Below are positions 23,722-32,440 of a stretch of DNA of 52,150 nt, piece after piece. Every line of letters starts with the position of its first letter. Position 1 is the first letter of the stretch. The notes under the pieces are model-generated. The model saw only the letters and a program-made list of their open reading frames with translations. It had not been told where the DNA came from and made no database searches. The DNA comes from an uncultured Ruminiclostridium sp. (GTDB lineage: Bacteria > Bacillota > Clostridia > Oscillospirales > Acutalibacteraceae): contig CABUCM010000018.1 in the NCBI GenBank assembly GCA_902490005.1, forward strand, positions 1-52,150, read 5' to 3'. Both the position numbers and the translations under genes were made by a program.

Positions 23722-26076
23722 GGGCCGGATTTTGATCTTCGCCGCCAGCACGGTAATATCGTCGTCGTGGCCGTCCTTGCGCCGCTCCCTGGCCATCTCC
23801 ACGATTTTTTGGGCAAACTCCTCCTCCCCTTGGTCCTCCCAGGTAAGAAGCTCCCCTTCCAGCCAGGCGTCCCCCTCGGCTAAAACGCCGTCGGATATCA
23901 TCAGCAGGCGGTCTCCGGCCTCAAGCTGATAGGATTCCTTGGCAAAGCTGATTTCCGTCAAAATCCCGGCGGGCAGAGACGACAGGTCCACCCGGTGGAG
24001 CTTGCCCTTCCGTACCACATAAGACACAGCCGCGCCGGCCTTGAAAAACTCTACTTTACCGGAGAACAAATCCACCCTGGCCACATCCAAGGTCGCCAAC
24101 GATTCATCCCCCGACTTCACCAGTAAGGCGGAATTGACGATCCGCAGGGCGCAGTCGAAGCTGATGCCCGCTTTGGCAAGCTTGGCTAAAATCCCCGCCG
24201 CCATGGCGCCGTCCACCGCCGCCCGGCCGCCGCTGCCCATACCGTCGCTGATAATCATCACCATACGGCCCATGCCGTCGTTAAAATAGCTGCAATAGTC
24301 CCCGCAAAGGCTGCCGTTATTGCATACATGCTGGGCCACCGCCAGCTTCGTCTCATAGGCTGGCCTTTCGCTCATCTGAATCCGGCACCGGTCCGGCGCG
24401 GTGCTGATGCACGGAGCGTCCATTTTTCTTCCGCACACCCGGTCGATCTGACGCAGCAGGTCTTTCTTGAACAAAGACGCCGCCTCTTCCTTGGCGGCCT
24501 CGATTTCCACCGACAGCCGGTTGTAGCGATCCACCCGGCAGCTCACGTCGATGGGCAGCACGCCGGAAGAACGGAGCATGGCGCAAAGCTGCTCGCCCAG
24601 GGCAAAATCATATTTCTCGTATAGTTCCAGCTCCTGGGCCATGTCCTCTAAAATCTCGCTCATACCGCAGAACTGGTCATACACCACATCCCGCACCTCG
24701 CTGATTCTTCGGTCCGCCGCCGCGTTGGTTTCATAACCAATATAATACTGGTTCACCGCGCCGGCCACCTCGGGAACCTTTTTGCACCGTTCCAGGAACT
24801 GCCGGGGGAAATCCTCCCGGGTGATTTTATGCTTGGTTTTCAATGTCTGGGTCAGGTCGTTGAACGCGTTCATGGTGTTGGAATATTCCTGCTGCCAGCA
24901 AAGAGCCTTCAGCCCGCACCGTCCGCATACCGAGGTCGCTGTTTTTTGATACACCTGGTTCAAATCGGAAACAGAAATCTTCTTCAGCTTTTTAGAAACC
25001 TCATCCACGCACCCGGAAACATCAGAGAGGGTCTTTGAGGCGAAATCCAGCCGCATAATCACGCTCCGCCGCATTCCGTCTGCGCTGGGCTTGTCCGCGG
25101 GCGTGGTGAAAATTTGGGCCAGCCCCTGCGTGGCGGATTTAGGGATCAGCATAAAAATCAAGGTGGCCGCCATCACCTCATAGGCTCCCGCCACCACGGT
25201 GGCGGTATTCCCGGTTTGCAGCGCCACTATGCCGTTGGATAGGATAAACGCCGCGGCCACGGCGATCCTGCCCAAAGGGGAAAACAGGCCGGCGATCAGC
25301 CCGCCAAAGGCGTAGGCTCCGGCGATATAGCTTAACGACGCGGACGAAAGGCTGAAAATGATACCGGTGGCGATGCCCGAGATGCTGCCGCCGCCCACGC
25401 CGCCATACTGGGCGCAGAAAAGCACCGCAAGCACCGCTAAAATCCTGCCCACGGAAACGTAGCCGATCATCACATTGGAAAACGCTAAAATGCCGATACA
25501 TCCGGTCAGCGCCACGCAGGCCAGCTCCTGCTGGTTCAGGGTAGCGATACCCTTGCTTCCGGACAGGGTTTTAATGGTCTGGGTGAAGAAATAAGCCGCT
25601 CCGGCGGCAAGCAAGGCTTCCGTCAGATTGGAAACAATGGTGGTGGAAGTAATCAGGCTGGCGGTGCTCATAGCCAGCCCAGTGGCAAAAATAGGTACAA
25701 AAGCCACGATGGGGGCGTATAGCTGGCTTTGGTTCAGTTTTTTCAAATCGTTCAGCGTCCATCGAATCGCCGCCGTCGCCAGAATCGCCGCCAAATACCG
25801 AATCCCCTCGTTCACCGCGCCGGGAAGCAGGCTTCCCACAATGGTTCCCGCGGTCACGGCGATTAAATTAGGGAACGGCGCCGACGCGGCAAGCGCCACG
25901 CCAAAGGGCGAATAGCCGCCGAACACCGTTCCCCGGGAAGCAAGAATCCCCAGCCCGAAATAAATGATCTGTACCAATAGCTTCATCAGCGTCTGGGAAG
26001 CTAAGGTCTCCCGCAAAACGTCTTTGGAGCGCCGTTTCGTTCCTATGGTTCCAATTGTTACCCCTTTGGTTCTCAA
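23719..26076 (-). CDS. spoIIE: Stage II sporulation protein E (SpoIIE) phosphatase
   Basis: A 785-residue PP2C-type phosphatase that dephosphorylates SpoIIAA to release sigma-F in the forespore. The N-terminal ~320 residues hold about ten membrane segments, followed by a cysteine-containing central domain (SVCGRCGLKALCWQQEY) and the C-terminal PP2C domain with MIISDGMGSGGRAAVDG, LLMISDGVLAEGD and KDGHDDDITVLAAKI. The start is TTG 26076 (no nearby in-frame ATG). Its upstream region has a Spo0A-box-like promoter. The gene shows that the organism belongs to an endospore-forming lineage. Confidence 0.97.
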   Translation of the reverse strand: MRTKGVTIGTIGTKRRSKDVLRETLASQTLMKLLVQIIYFGLGILASRGTVFGGYSPFGVALAASAPFPNLIAVTAGTIVGSLLPGAVNEGIRYLAAILATAAIRWTLNDLKKLNQSQLYAPIVAFVPIFATGLAMSTASLITSTTIVSNLTEALLAAGAAYFFTQTIKTLSGSKGIATLNQQELACVALTGCIGILAFSNVMIGYVSVGRILAVLAVLFCAQYGGVGGGSISGIATGIIFSLSSASLSYIAGAYAFGGLIAGLFSPLGRIAVAAAFILSNGIVALQTGNTATVVAGAYEVMAATLIFMLIPKSATQGLAQIFTTPADKPSADGMRRSVIMRLDFASKTLSDVSGCVDEVSKKLKKISVSDLNQVYQKTATSVCGRCGLKALCWQQEYSNTMNAFNDLTQTLKTKHKITREDFPRQFLERCKKVPEVAGAVNQYYIGYETNAAADRRISEVRDVVYDQFCGMSEILEDMAQELELYEKYDFALGEQLCAMLRSSGVLPIDVSCRVDRYNRLSVEIEAAKEEAASLFKKDLLRQIDRVCGRKMDAPCISTAPDRCRIQMSERPAYETKLAVAQHVCNNGSLCGDYCSYFNDGMGRMVMIISDGMGSGGRAAVDGAMAAGILAKLAKAGISFDCALRIVNSALLVKSGDESLATLDVARVDLFSGKVEFFKAGAAVSYVVRKGKLHRVDLSSLPAGILTEISFAKESYQLEAGDRLLMISDGVLAEGDAWLEGELLTWEDQGEEEFAQKIVEMARERRKDGHDDDITVLAAKIKIRP

Positions 26077-26107
26077 AATAATTCACCAACCTTTATTATA
26101 TGCACCC

Positions 26108-26141
26108 ATTATAAAGCGCATTCCATATTTTTCCTGTCGGA
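26108..26141 (-). promoter_or_regulatory. spoIIE: Spo0A-type promoter of spoIIE
   Basis: On the minus strand TATAAT is at 26113-26108. The sequence TGTCGGA (plus strand 26135-26141), one base off the 0A box TGTCGAA, lies 21 bases upstream where the -35 would be. This layout, a 0A box in place of a good -35 with long spacing, is known for Spo0A-activated sigma-A promoters including spoIIE in Bacillus. Confidence 0.6.
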
Positions 26142-26305
26142 TTTTGCAGGAACGAATTATTTTCATAAAAACCAAAGCTTCCCATAAAAACGAATATTTT
26201 TTACATGGGCCTGAATCCCGCCAAAAAACGCCCCTGACAACGGAGGTTTTTCTGGTTATCATCATAAATCCCGGCAGCGCGCCGCATATTCGCGGCTGAT
26301 GGCGC

Positions 26306-26335
26306 AAAAAAAGAGGCCCCTTTGAGGAGCCTCTA
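26306..26335 (-). terminator. Terminator of the ComEC-like gene
   Basis: On the minus strand AGAGGC pairs with GCCTCT and is followed by seven T, 18 bases past the stop codon. Confidence 0.8.
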
Positions 26336-26352
26336 AATTTCATTTCTTTGGT

Positions 26353-27315
26353 TCAATCATCCTGAATCGCCGTATCCCCAGTGGTCAGGGTGATCTTTTC
26401 CCCATCGCAGGAAACCACAATGGTATGCTGCTGGTCGGTGCGGTAAACAGCCACGTTACGTTCTTCCAGCGCGTCCAGGGTTTCTTGGTGGGGATGGCCG
26501 TAGGAATTGTCCCTGCCGCAGGAAATCACGGCATATTCCGGGGAAACCGCGGCTAAAAACTCTTGGCTGGTAGAGGTAGAGCTGCCGTGGTGGCCGCATT
26601 TCAGCACATCCGCCTCCACATTGCCAAACCGCTCCAGCATTTCCTTTTCCGAATCCGCCTCCGCGTCCCCCATGAACAGAAATTTCTTTTCGCCGTAAGT
26701 GAGCATCACCACGATGGAATAGCTGTTAAGGCCGCTGTACGAATCACTATTGGGCGCCAAAAGCTCCGCGGAAAGCTCCTCGCTTTGGAATAAGACCGTA
26801 CCAGCCTTGCCCTGGTTCACCCTCAATCCTTTTTTATCGATGGCGGTCAGCACATCCTCATAGGTTTTGGTGGAGGGCACCTGGCTGTCCGCCACCTTAG
26901 GCAGGTAAATCCGCCCAATGTCAAAGGCGTCCACCACCTTATCCAACCCGCCGATATGATCCTCATGGGGATGGGTGCCGATTAAAAAATCGATTTTTTG
27001 AATCCCTTGGCTTTTCAGGTATTCCACCAGCTTGTCCGCCGTAGCGTTGCCGCCAGCGTCGATCAGCATGGTTTGCCCGTTGGGCAGCCGGATCAAAGAG
27101 GCATCCGCCTGGCCCACGTCTAAATATTGGATTTGCAGCTCCTGCCCTTCCACCGGAGCGGGAATGGAAACGGCTTCCGCCGTTCCCGGCTGGGAACCAG
27201 TGTCCGGCTTGGTGAACTGAGGGCCGCCCATGAAAAAATAAGTACAAACCGCGGCGATCACCACTAAAACCGCGGAGAACAGGGTGCTCTTCCGCTTCTT
27301 TGACATTCTTCTCAT
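26353..27315 (-). CDS. ComEC/Rec2-like metallo-beta-lactamase-fold hydrolase
   Basis: A 320-residue extracellular hydrolase with an N-terminal membrane anchor (~12-30) and a metallo-beta-lactamase fold like the C-terminal domain of ComEC. Metal ligands are in THPHEDHIGG (His115, His117, Asp119, His120), then FMGDAEAD (Asp217) and CGHHGSSTS. The DVGQADASLIRLPNGQTMLIDAG start of the domain is typical. The full ComEC channel domains are absent, so it is a stand-alone hydrolase, perhaps acting on nucleic acid or phosphodiesters at the surface. Start ATG 27315 follows AAAGGGG. Confidence 0.9.
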   Translation of the reverse strand: MRRMSKKRKSTLFSAVLVVIAAVCTYFFMGGPQFTKPDTGSQPGTAEAVSIPAPVEGQELQIQYLDVGQADASLIRLPNGQTMLIDAGGNATADKLVEYLKSQGIQKIDFLIGTHPHEDHIGGLDKVVDAFDIGRIYLPKVADSQVPSTKTYEDVLTAIDKKGLRVNQGKAGTVLFQSEELSAELLAPNSDSYSGLNSYSIVVMLTYGEKKFLFMGDAEADSEKEMLERFGNVEADVLKCGHHGSSTSTSQEFLAAVSPEYAVISCGRDNSYGHPHQETLDALEERNVAVYRTDQQHTIVVSCDGEKITLTTGDTAIQDD

Positions 27316-27343
27316 TGTAATACCCCTTTAATATGTGATGCAA

Positions 27344-28510
27344 TTAGGAATTTTGTTTCAGCCAGCTTTCCGCCTTTTCCAATAAAACTCCCCTGTGGTT
27401 CTGGATTGCTTCGTCCAGCACCAGCGCAAGCAGCCGGTCCAGGGTTTTGCCGATTTTTCTGCCCTCAGGATAGCCCAAACGGATTAAATCCCGGCCGGAG
27501 ACGGCTAGCTGATCCAGGGAACAGCACAGATTTTGGCCGCGGACCTCTTCCAATAGCCCCAGGAGCACCGGCTCCCGGCGGAAACGCAGAAGGTCTTCCG
27601 TGGTTTTCACCCCCAGGGCGTTTACCAATTTTCGCACCTGGCTTCTGTTTTTTTCCAGGGGGACGCCGCGGTATTGCTCCAGCGCCGCCACGGTTCGTAT
27701 GGTCTTGTTATCGTATCGAAGCCTTTTCATAGCTTGTTCCGTTTCCCAGGGCGTACAGCCGGAAAACACGCCGGCCAGCCGAAGCTGCCCCTCAGGGGGC
27801 AGACAATCCAAAGCCTCCCGCCGCAAGCCGGCTTCCGGCAGAAACACATCGATCACCTGGCGGTACTCCGTCAAAACACGTTCCGCCCCCCGGCCTAAAA
27901 CCAGCTTGGAAAACTCCGCCTGAATTCTTTCCGGCGCGATTTCCCGCAAAAGCTCTTTATGGGAAAGCAACGCCTTTCCGGTGGCTTTTTCCACTGTAAA
28001 GCCCAGCACAGAGGAAAACCGAAGGCATCTGAGAAGCCGCAGGGCGTCCTCCTGAAACCGCTTGTCAGGCTCCCCTACACACCGAAGAAGCTTGCTTTTC
28101 AGGTCCTCCCGGCCGCCAAAGCAATCCACAACCCCTCTCTGGGGGTGGAAGGCCATGGCGTTAATGGTAAAATCCCGGCGGGACAAATCCTCCTCCAGAG
28201 AACGGGTAAAGGCCACCTGGTCCGGCCTTCGGAAATCAGAATAACCGCTTTCCGTCCGATAGGTGGTGATCTCCGCCATATGGCCGCCGACGGCAGCGGT
28301 TACCGTCCCGTGGCGCAGGCCGGTGTCATAAATCGGCAGCCCTTTCAGCACCTTTTTCGTTTCCTCCGGCAAAGAGGAAACGGCAAAATCGTAATCTCCC
28401 GGCGGATTTCCCAGCAGCATGTCCCGAACGCAGCCACCTACCGCGTAGGCTTCAAACCCATTTTTTTCAAACCGCTCGATCAGCCCGGCGGCCCATTCCG
28501 GCAGTTTCAT
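27344..28510 (-). CDS. cca: CCA-adding enzyme / tRNA nucleotidyltransferase family
   Basis: A 388-residue class II nucleotidyltransferase that builds or repairs the CCA end of tRNA. The head domain has VGGCVRDMLLG (24-34) and the catalytic carboxylates in GDYDFAVSS (Asp39, Asp41). The flexible-loop and ERxxxE-type motifs follow (RRDFTINAMAF, EDALRLLRCLRF, PERIQAEF). No HD domain is evident at the C-terminus. Start ATG 28510 follows TAGGAG. Confidence 0.92.
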   Translation of the reverse strand: MKLPEWAAGLIERFEKNGFEAYAVGGCVRDMLLGNPPGDYDFAVSSLPEETKKVLKGLPIYDTGLRHGTVTAAVGGHMAEITTYRTESGYSDFRRPDQVAFTRSLEEDLSRRDFTINAMAFHPQRGVVDCFGGREDLKSKLLRCVGEPDKRFQEDALRLLRCLRFSSVLGFTVEKATGKALLSHKELLREIAPERIQAEFSKLVLGRGAERVLTEYRQVIDVFLPEAGLRREALDCLPPEGQLRLAGVFSGCTPWETEQAMKRLRYDNKTIRTVAALEQYRGVPLEKNRSQVRKLVNALGVKTTEDLLRFRREPVLLGLLEEVRGQNLCCSLDQLAVSGRDLIRLGYPEGRKIGKTLDRLLALVLDEAIQNHRGVLLEKAESWLKQNS

Positions 28511-28530
28511 TTCACTTCTCCTAACGATTA

Positions 28531-28563
28531 AAAAATCCCCAGCTCAGCGAGTCGGGGATTTTT
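28531..28563 (-). terminator. Terminator of the gpr-spoIIP-associated operon
   Basis: AAAAATCCCC and GGGGATTTTT form a stem with A/T flanks on both strands, just after the stop of the Pro/Ser-rich protein gene. Confidence 0.85.
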
Positions 28564-28569
28564 ATTCGG

Positions 28570-29244
28570 TCAGCGGTATCTTCCGTATTTCCCGCGGTAA
28601 TACTTGTCATCCAGAAGATGTTTTTTTCCTGTCCGGCTGCTGCGGCGGTGATAGCGTTTCCGGCCCACATTCCTATTTCCCGGGCCGCCGCCCTTCCGGT
28701 TATTGCTGAACAGCACCACCAGAACAATAACGATACCCAAGGCGATCAGAACCCAAGCCAGAATTCCCAAAATTTTCGTGCGCTGGTCCACCTTTGTCAC
28801 TTCTACGCCGGACCCCAGCAGATCCGGGATAGAATAAACCTTAGACCCTACATCCGGCAGGCTGATGGCGCTGGAAACCGGCGCCTTGGAGGAAGCCGCT
28901 TTGGAAGAGGATGACGCCTGAGAGGACGGCGCCTCGCTGGAGGTTACGGGATCCTCATAATAAACAGGCGCGCTGGAGGACGGCTCCGGTTCAGGGGACG
29001 GAGCAGGCTCCGGAGGCGGCGCGGGCTGAGTGGAAGGAGGCTCTTCACTGGGAACGGGCGAAGTCTGGGGAGGAGGCTCCGTAGAGGTAACCGGCTCCGA
29101 AGGAGGCTCCTCCGAGCTGACCTCCTGGCTGGATACGGGGGGAGTATTTTCGCCCTCCGTTTCCGCTATGGCGGGCATAGCGCAAATAAAACTCATCACG
29201 ATTAATATTACAACGCATAACGCGGTCCATCTTTTTACCTTCAC
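28570..29244 (-). CDS. Secreted Pro/Ser/Glu-rich membrane-anchored protein of unknown function
   Basis: A 224-residue protein not recognised as a named family. It has a signal peptide (WTALCVVILIVMSFICAMPAIA), then about 120 residues dominated by Pro, Ser and Glu (EEPPSEPVTSTEPPP-type repeats) that would form an extended spacer. A membrane segment follows (about 157-180), then a very basic tail (KRYHRRSSRTGKKH). The layout suggests an extracytoplasmic spacer held by a C-terminal anchor with the basic end inside. GTG 29244 behind GGAGG is the start. It is the last gene of the gpr-spoIIP cluster, so a sporulation role is possible. Confidence 0.75.
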   Translation of the reverse strand: MKVKRWTALCVVILIVMSFICAMPAIAETEGENTPPVSSQEVSSEEPPSEPVTSTEPPPQTSPVPSEEPPSTQPAPPPEPAPSPEPEPSSSAPVYYEDPVTSSEAPSSQASSSSKAASSKAPVSSAISLPDVGSKVYSIPDLLGSGVEVTKVDQRTKILGILAWVLIALGIVIVLVVLFSNNRKGGGPGNRNVGRKRYHRRSSRTGKKHLLDDKYYRGKYGRYR

Positions 29245-29338
29245 GCTTTATAACCTCCAAGTTACAAAACCCTATTTTTATTCCAATCAAAAATTTTCTT
29301 ATTTTGAAAGAAAAAATCCCATGTATTTCCACGTTATA

Positions 29339-29629
29339 TTATAGCACAGAACCGACATATTGCAATAAATTTCCCACTTCTTGAAAGAAATGTTTCAGAA
29401 AATTTACAATCCGCTCCGTCCCGTTTTTCAGCGCTTCTCCTGCGGCTCCCGCCCAGCCCTGCAGCTGGCCCCACAGGGAAATCGCCTCATCAGCAAATCC
29501 GCCGCCGTTATAGCCGGCGGCAATCAGGTTATAATCCACGCAGAGAAAGGCGGCGAAGGCCGCCGCCAGCAAAAGGGTCACGCAAAACCCCGTGAAAAAT
29601 ACTTCTTTTTGTTTTCTACGTCTGTTCAA
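29339..29629 (-). CDS. Small membrane protein of unknown function next to spoIIP
   Basis: A 96-residue protein with a basic N-terminus (NRRRKQKE), one membrane segment (about 11-33) and a C-terminal amphipathic part with aromatic residues (SLWGQLQGWAG, then FLKHFFQEVGNLLQYVG). No family recognised. It starts at TTG 29629, 13 bases behind AAGGAAGGAA and 39 bases after spoIIP, so it is co-transcribed. Position points to sporulation, but this is inference. Confidence 0.6.
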   Translation of the reverse strand: MNRRRKQKEVFFTGFCVTLLLAAAFAAFLCVDYNLIAAGYNGGGFADEAISLWGQLQGWAGAAGEALKNGTERIVNFLKHFFQEVGNLLQYVGSVL

Positions 29630-29668
29630 GAGAAATAAATTCCTTCCTTTCTAAACCGCGTCAAAAAA

Positions 29669-30859
29669 TCAGCCCTGCAGTTGGTTCAGCACGCTGGCCA
29701 GCACGTTTCCCAGCAGTTCGCCGGTATAGGTGGCCTCGTCGATGGTGTTGGCGTCGGTGCCCACCTCGATCAGCAGAGAACCGTGGGTCAAGTGCATATT
29801 ATATTGCGAGGGGCAGAAATTCAGCGGCCGGGTCATCCCCGGGTACATAGTTTCCGCGGCCTTCTGTATTTGCAGCGCGAAACGCAGGTTGTATTCCCAG
29901 TCCGGGAACTCCCACGTGCCGTCGTCGTCACAGCCGGCGATAATCATAATCTGAGCGGCCTTTTTCCCATCCACCACAAAGGTCGGCTTGGTTTTTCCCG
30001 TTTCATTGTTTCCCAAAGCGTCCCGGTGGATATCCAGCACCACCTGGATGCCTGGGTATTCCGCCAAGTCGTCCTTCACCGTTTGCTCCGACCGGTAATA
30101 GGAGCCGTTATAGCTGGGGTTATCATGAATGGTTTTATCGTGAATGGTGCCGATGCCAGCCTCGTTCAAGGCGTCGGTGATGGCCTCCCCCACCGCGACC
30201 ACGCTGTACTGTTCATCGGTAGTCCGGGGATAAAAACTCTCCGGGTATTGCCCGGTGTCGGTGTCCAGATACGCCTCACAGGTATGGGTGTGCATAATGA
30301 GCACCTCCGGCTCTCCATTTTTTTGGATATTGATATCCGGACGCTTTGCCAGCTCTTTGCCGATATCGATTTGGGTCTCGCAGGTGCTTTTAACGCTGAA
30401 GTTTTCATATTCGGTGCCGTTGGGCCCAATTTGCACCTCGTTGATGGGATAAGTAGCCTCCCCTTCTTTGGCCTCGCCGCCGGTATAGGGGACCTCCTGG
30501 CTGCCGCCGCTGGAAACATCCGGCTGGGACTCGGCTTCCGGATCGGAAGATTGGGAAGAAGCCGGCTGGGAAGGAGACGGCTGGGAAGAGCTGCTGTCAG
30601 ACGTCTGAGAAGAAGCCGGGCTGCCGGCCTCCCGCTCCGGCGAGGCCTGGGAAGCCGTTTCCTCCGGCATTCCCTGGGTCCACAGGGTTTTTGCCCCATC
30701 CGGCGCGGTGAGTCCCGCCGCCAAAACTGAAAGGGAATTTTGTCCATCCAGCAGCGCCTGGGGAAGCTTCAGCGATAAGCTGAATACCGCGATCACCGCG
30801 CTTAAGCCAGCCATTCCGGTCATAACAACCCGTCTGATTTTTGGATTCCGAATCCCCAC
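29669..30859 (-). CDS. spoIIP: Stage II sporulation protein P (SpoIIP)
   Basis: A ~396-residue membrane-anchored peptidoglycan hydrolase needed for engulfment. It has an N-terminal membrane segment (GMAGLSAVIAVFSLSLKL), a long Ser/Pro/Gln-rich linker, then the amidase domain with IMHTHTCEAYL, VVLDIHRDALGN and LIEVGTDANTIDEA. I choose GTG 30859 as start because AAAGGATGGGG lies 8 bases before it. In-frame ATG 30883 and TTG 30952 also exist, but the TTG lies within the stem of a large hairpin. Follows gpr, as in Bacillus. Confidence 0.93.
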   Translation of the reverse strand: MGIRNPKIRRVVMTGMAGLSAVIAVFSLSLKLPQALLDGQNSLSVLAAGLTAPDGAKTLWTQGMPEETASQASPEREAGSPASSQTSDSSSSQPSPSQPASSQSSDPEAESQPDVSSGGSQEVPYTGGEAKEGEATYPINEVQIGPNGTEYENFSVKSTCETQIDIGKELAKRPDINIQKNGEPEVLIMHTHTCEAYLDTDTGQYPESFYPRTTDEQYSVVAVGEAITDALNEAGIGTIHDKTIHDNPSYNGSYYRSEQTVKDDLAEYPGIQVVLDIHRDALGNNETGKTKPTFVVDGKKAAQIMIIAGCDDDGTWEFPDWEYNLRFALQIQKAAETMYPGMTRPLNFCPSQYNMHLTHGSLLIEVGTDANTIDEATYTGELLGNVLASVLNQLQG

Positions 30860-30894
30860 AGCTGTTCCCCATCCTTTCGGCATTTTTGTGAAAA

Positions 30895-30950
30895 GAAAGA
30901 GTTTTTGGCAAAGAGGTGAATGAAAGCCCCCCTCTATGAAAAACTCTTTC
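30895..30950 (-). terminator. Large hairpin between gpr and spoIIP
   Basis: GAAAGAGTTTTT and AAAAACTCTTTC form a perfect 12-bp stem, with an inner pairing of AAAGAGG and CCTCT. On the minus strand TTTTC follows. It could terminate or attenuate transcription from gpr into spoIIP, or act as a processing site. Confidence 0.6.
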
Positions 30951-30975
30951 AATCCTTATGCCCAAAAGATTCCAG

Positions 30976-31851
30976 TTATGACACCAAAGCCCCCAGATCC
31001 TCTATGGAAAACTCCGGCTGCAGCGCGTGGTTGATGGCCATGCTGACCAGCTTGGCCGCCCGATCGATAAGCAGGTCAATTTCCCTGGGGGTGACCACCA
31101 TCGGCTCTCCCCTGGGTGAAACCTCCTCCTCCACCCCTTCTTCCTCCCGGCCCAACAGGTCCGACGCCAGGGTCATGGCGTCCACCACCGTGGGCACCCC
31201 CATGCTAATGACAGGAACCCCCATGGTTTTCTCATTAATCTGGGGCCGGGCGTTGCCCACGCCTGAGCCGGGGCTGATACCGGTATCCGACACCTGAACG
31301 GTACAGCCCAGCCGGTTCAGCCTGCGGGAGGCCAAAGCGTCCACAACGATTAAGGCGGCGGGGCGAAGCTTTTGGGTGACGCTGTACAGCAGCTCTCCGG
31401 TTTCGATCCCGGTCTGTCCCAAAACCCCCGGCGCCAGCACCGCCACTGGCCGAAGGCTGTCCAGTCCGGTGCTTCGGGCCAGTTCTCCGGTGATGTGGCG
31501 GGTAGCCAAAATTCCTTTTGCGGTTTTCGGCCCTAAATTGTCCGGCGTGATTTCCGTATTCCCCAGCCCAGCCACTAAAATCAGCCCCTTTTCCGGCAGC
31601 AGGGCGGATAATTCTTTGGCGATCAGCCGGATTCGTTCCCCAGGATCCCGGAAATCGTCGCTGAAGGGCGGGACGTCAAAGGTCAGATAGGTTCCCACAG
31701 GCTTTCCCATTTTCCGGGCGGCCTCCGGCGTTTTGATTTTTAACCGGGTCAGGGTCACGTCGCCATACTGCTGGGTAAAATAATCAGTGCCGCTAATATC
31801 CTTTTCTAAAAGCTCCCGCGCCTCTACCGCCAAATCCGTACGGAAAACCAT
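30976..31851 (-). CDS. gpr: Germination protease (GPR endopeptidase)
   Basis: A 291-residue A25-family protease that degrades small acid-soluble spore proteins at germination. Signature stretches include VRTDLAVEA-like RTDLAVEARELLE at the N-terminus, LVAGLGNTEITPDNLGPK, AVLAPGVLGQTGIET and VVDALASRRLNRLG. Start ATG 31851 has AGGAGG. Length is somewhat shorter than Bacillus GPR (about 370 residues), as is usual in Clostridia. It is divergent from rpsT, a conserved arrangement in spore formers. Confidence 0.95.
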   Translation of the reverse strand: MVFRTDLAVEARELLEKDISGTDYFTQQYGDVTLTRLKIKTPEAARKMGKPVGTYLTFDVPPFSDDFRDPGERIRLIAKELSALLPEKGLILVAGLGNTEITPDNLGPKTAKGILATRHITGELARSTGLDSLRPVAVLAPGVLGQTGIETGELLYSVTQKLRPAALIVVDALASRRLNRLGCTVQVSDTGISPGSGVGNARPQINEKTMGVPVISMGVPTVVDAMTLASDLLGREEEGVEEEVSPRGEPMVVTPREIDLLIDRAAKLVSMAINHALQPEFSIEDLGALVS

Positions 31852-31962
31852 TGCGAAATTCCTCCTAATATGCTATACTAAAAATCCGGTTCTCTTCCAT
31901 CCTTATTATGGGGCGGCTTAGGCCAGATATGCCGGTTCTTTTGAAAAAGTTTAGAAAATCTC

Positions 31963-31991
31963 TTGCCAAAACAGAAGATAAATGGTATTAT
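31963..31991 (+). promoter_or_regulatory. rpsT: Promoter of rpsT
   Basis: TTGCCA (31963-31968), 17-base spacer, TATTAT (31986-31991), 35 bases before the start. Confidence 0.7.
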
Positions 31992-32026
31992 AAATTGAAG
32001 TGACCACGAGCAAAGGAGGTGTGACC

Positions 32027-32287
32027 ATGCCAAACATCAAATCTGCGAAAAAGAGAGTAAAAGTAATCGCCACCAAAACTCTTCGGAATAAGTCTTATAA
32101 CTCTGCTTTAAAAACAGCGGTGAAAAAGGCTGATCTGGCTATCGAAGCCGGCGCTGCCGATAAAACCGAGGCCGTGCGCGCTGCGATCAAGAAAATCGAC
32201 CAGGCCACCGCTAAGGGTATTCTGCATAAGAATACAGCTGCCAGAAAGAAGTCCGCCCTTGCTCGCAAGCTGAACGCTTCCGCCTAA
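32027..32287 (+). CDS. rpsT: 30S ribosomal protein S20
   Basis: An 86-residue, Lys/Ala-rich primary 16S rRNA-binding protein: PNIKSAKKRVKVIATKTLRN at the N-terminus, then AAIKKIDQATAKGILHKNTA and the ARKKSALARKLN end, all typical of S20. Start ATG 32027 is behind AAAGGAGGTG; the earlier in-frame start at 32000 is rejected because it precedes this site. Confidence 0.98.
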   Translation: MPNIKSAKKRVKVIATKTLRNKSYNSALKTAVKKADLAIEAGAADKTEAVRAAIKKIDQATAKGILHKNTAARKKSALARKLNASA

Positions 32288-32305
32288 GGGAAAACAGAAA
32301 ACGCG

Positions 32306-32334
32306 AAAAGCAGAGCTTAACTGCCCTGCTTTTT
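32306..32334 (+). terminator. Terminator of rpsT
   Basis: AAAAGCAG and CTGCTTTT form the stem, followed by T, 18 bases after the stop codon. Confidence 0.75.
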
Positions 32335-32376
32335 TGTTTTTCATGGAACATTTATAATCTGTTCACCAAATTTGCG

Positions 32377-32405
32377 TTGACTTTTCCCACAAAAATGGAT
32401 ATCAT
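32377..32405 (+). promoter_or_regulatory. Promoter of the 50-residue membrane protein gene
   Basis: TTGACT (32377-32382), 17-base spacer, TATCAT (32400-32405), 35 bases before the TTG start. Confidence 0.65.
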
Positions 32406-32440
32406 AAGAATATAAAATTGATTTATGGAGGTGCTCTCTT

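Noticed and set aside
26083..26343. 86-codon open frame on the minus strand between the ComEC-like gene and spoIIE
   Set aside because: Overlaps the spoIIE promoter and the ComEC-like terminator; no protein likeness.
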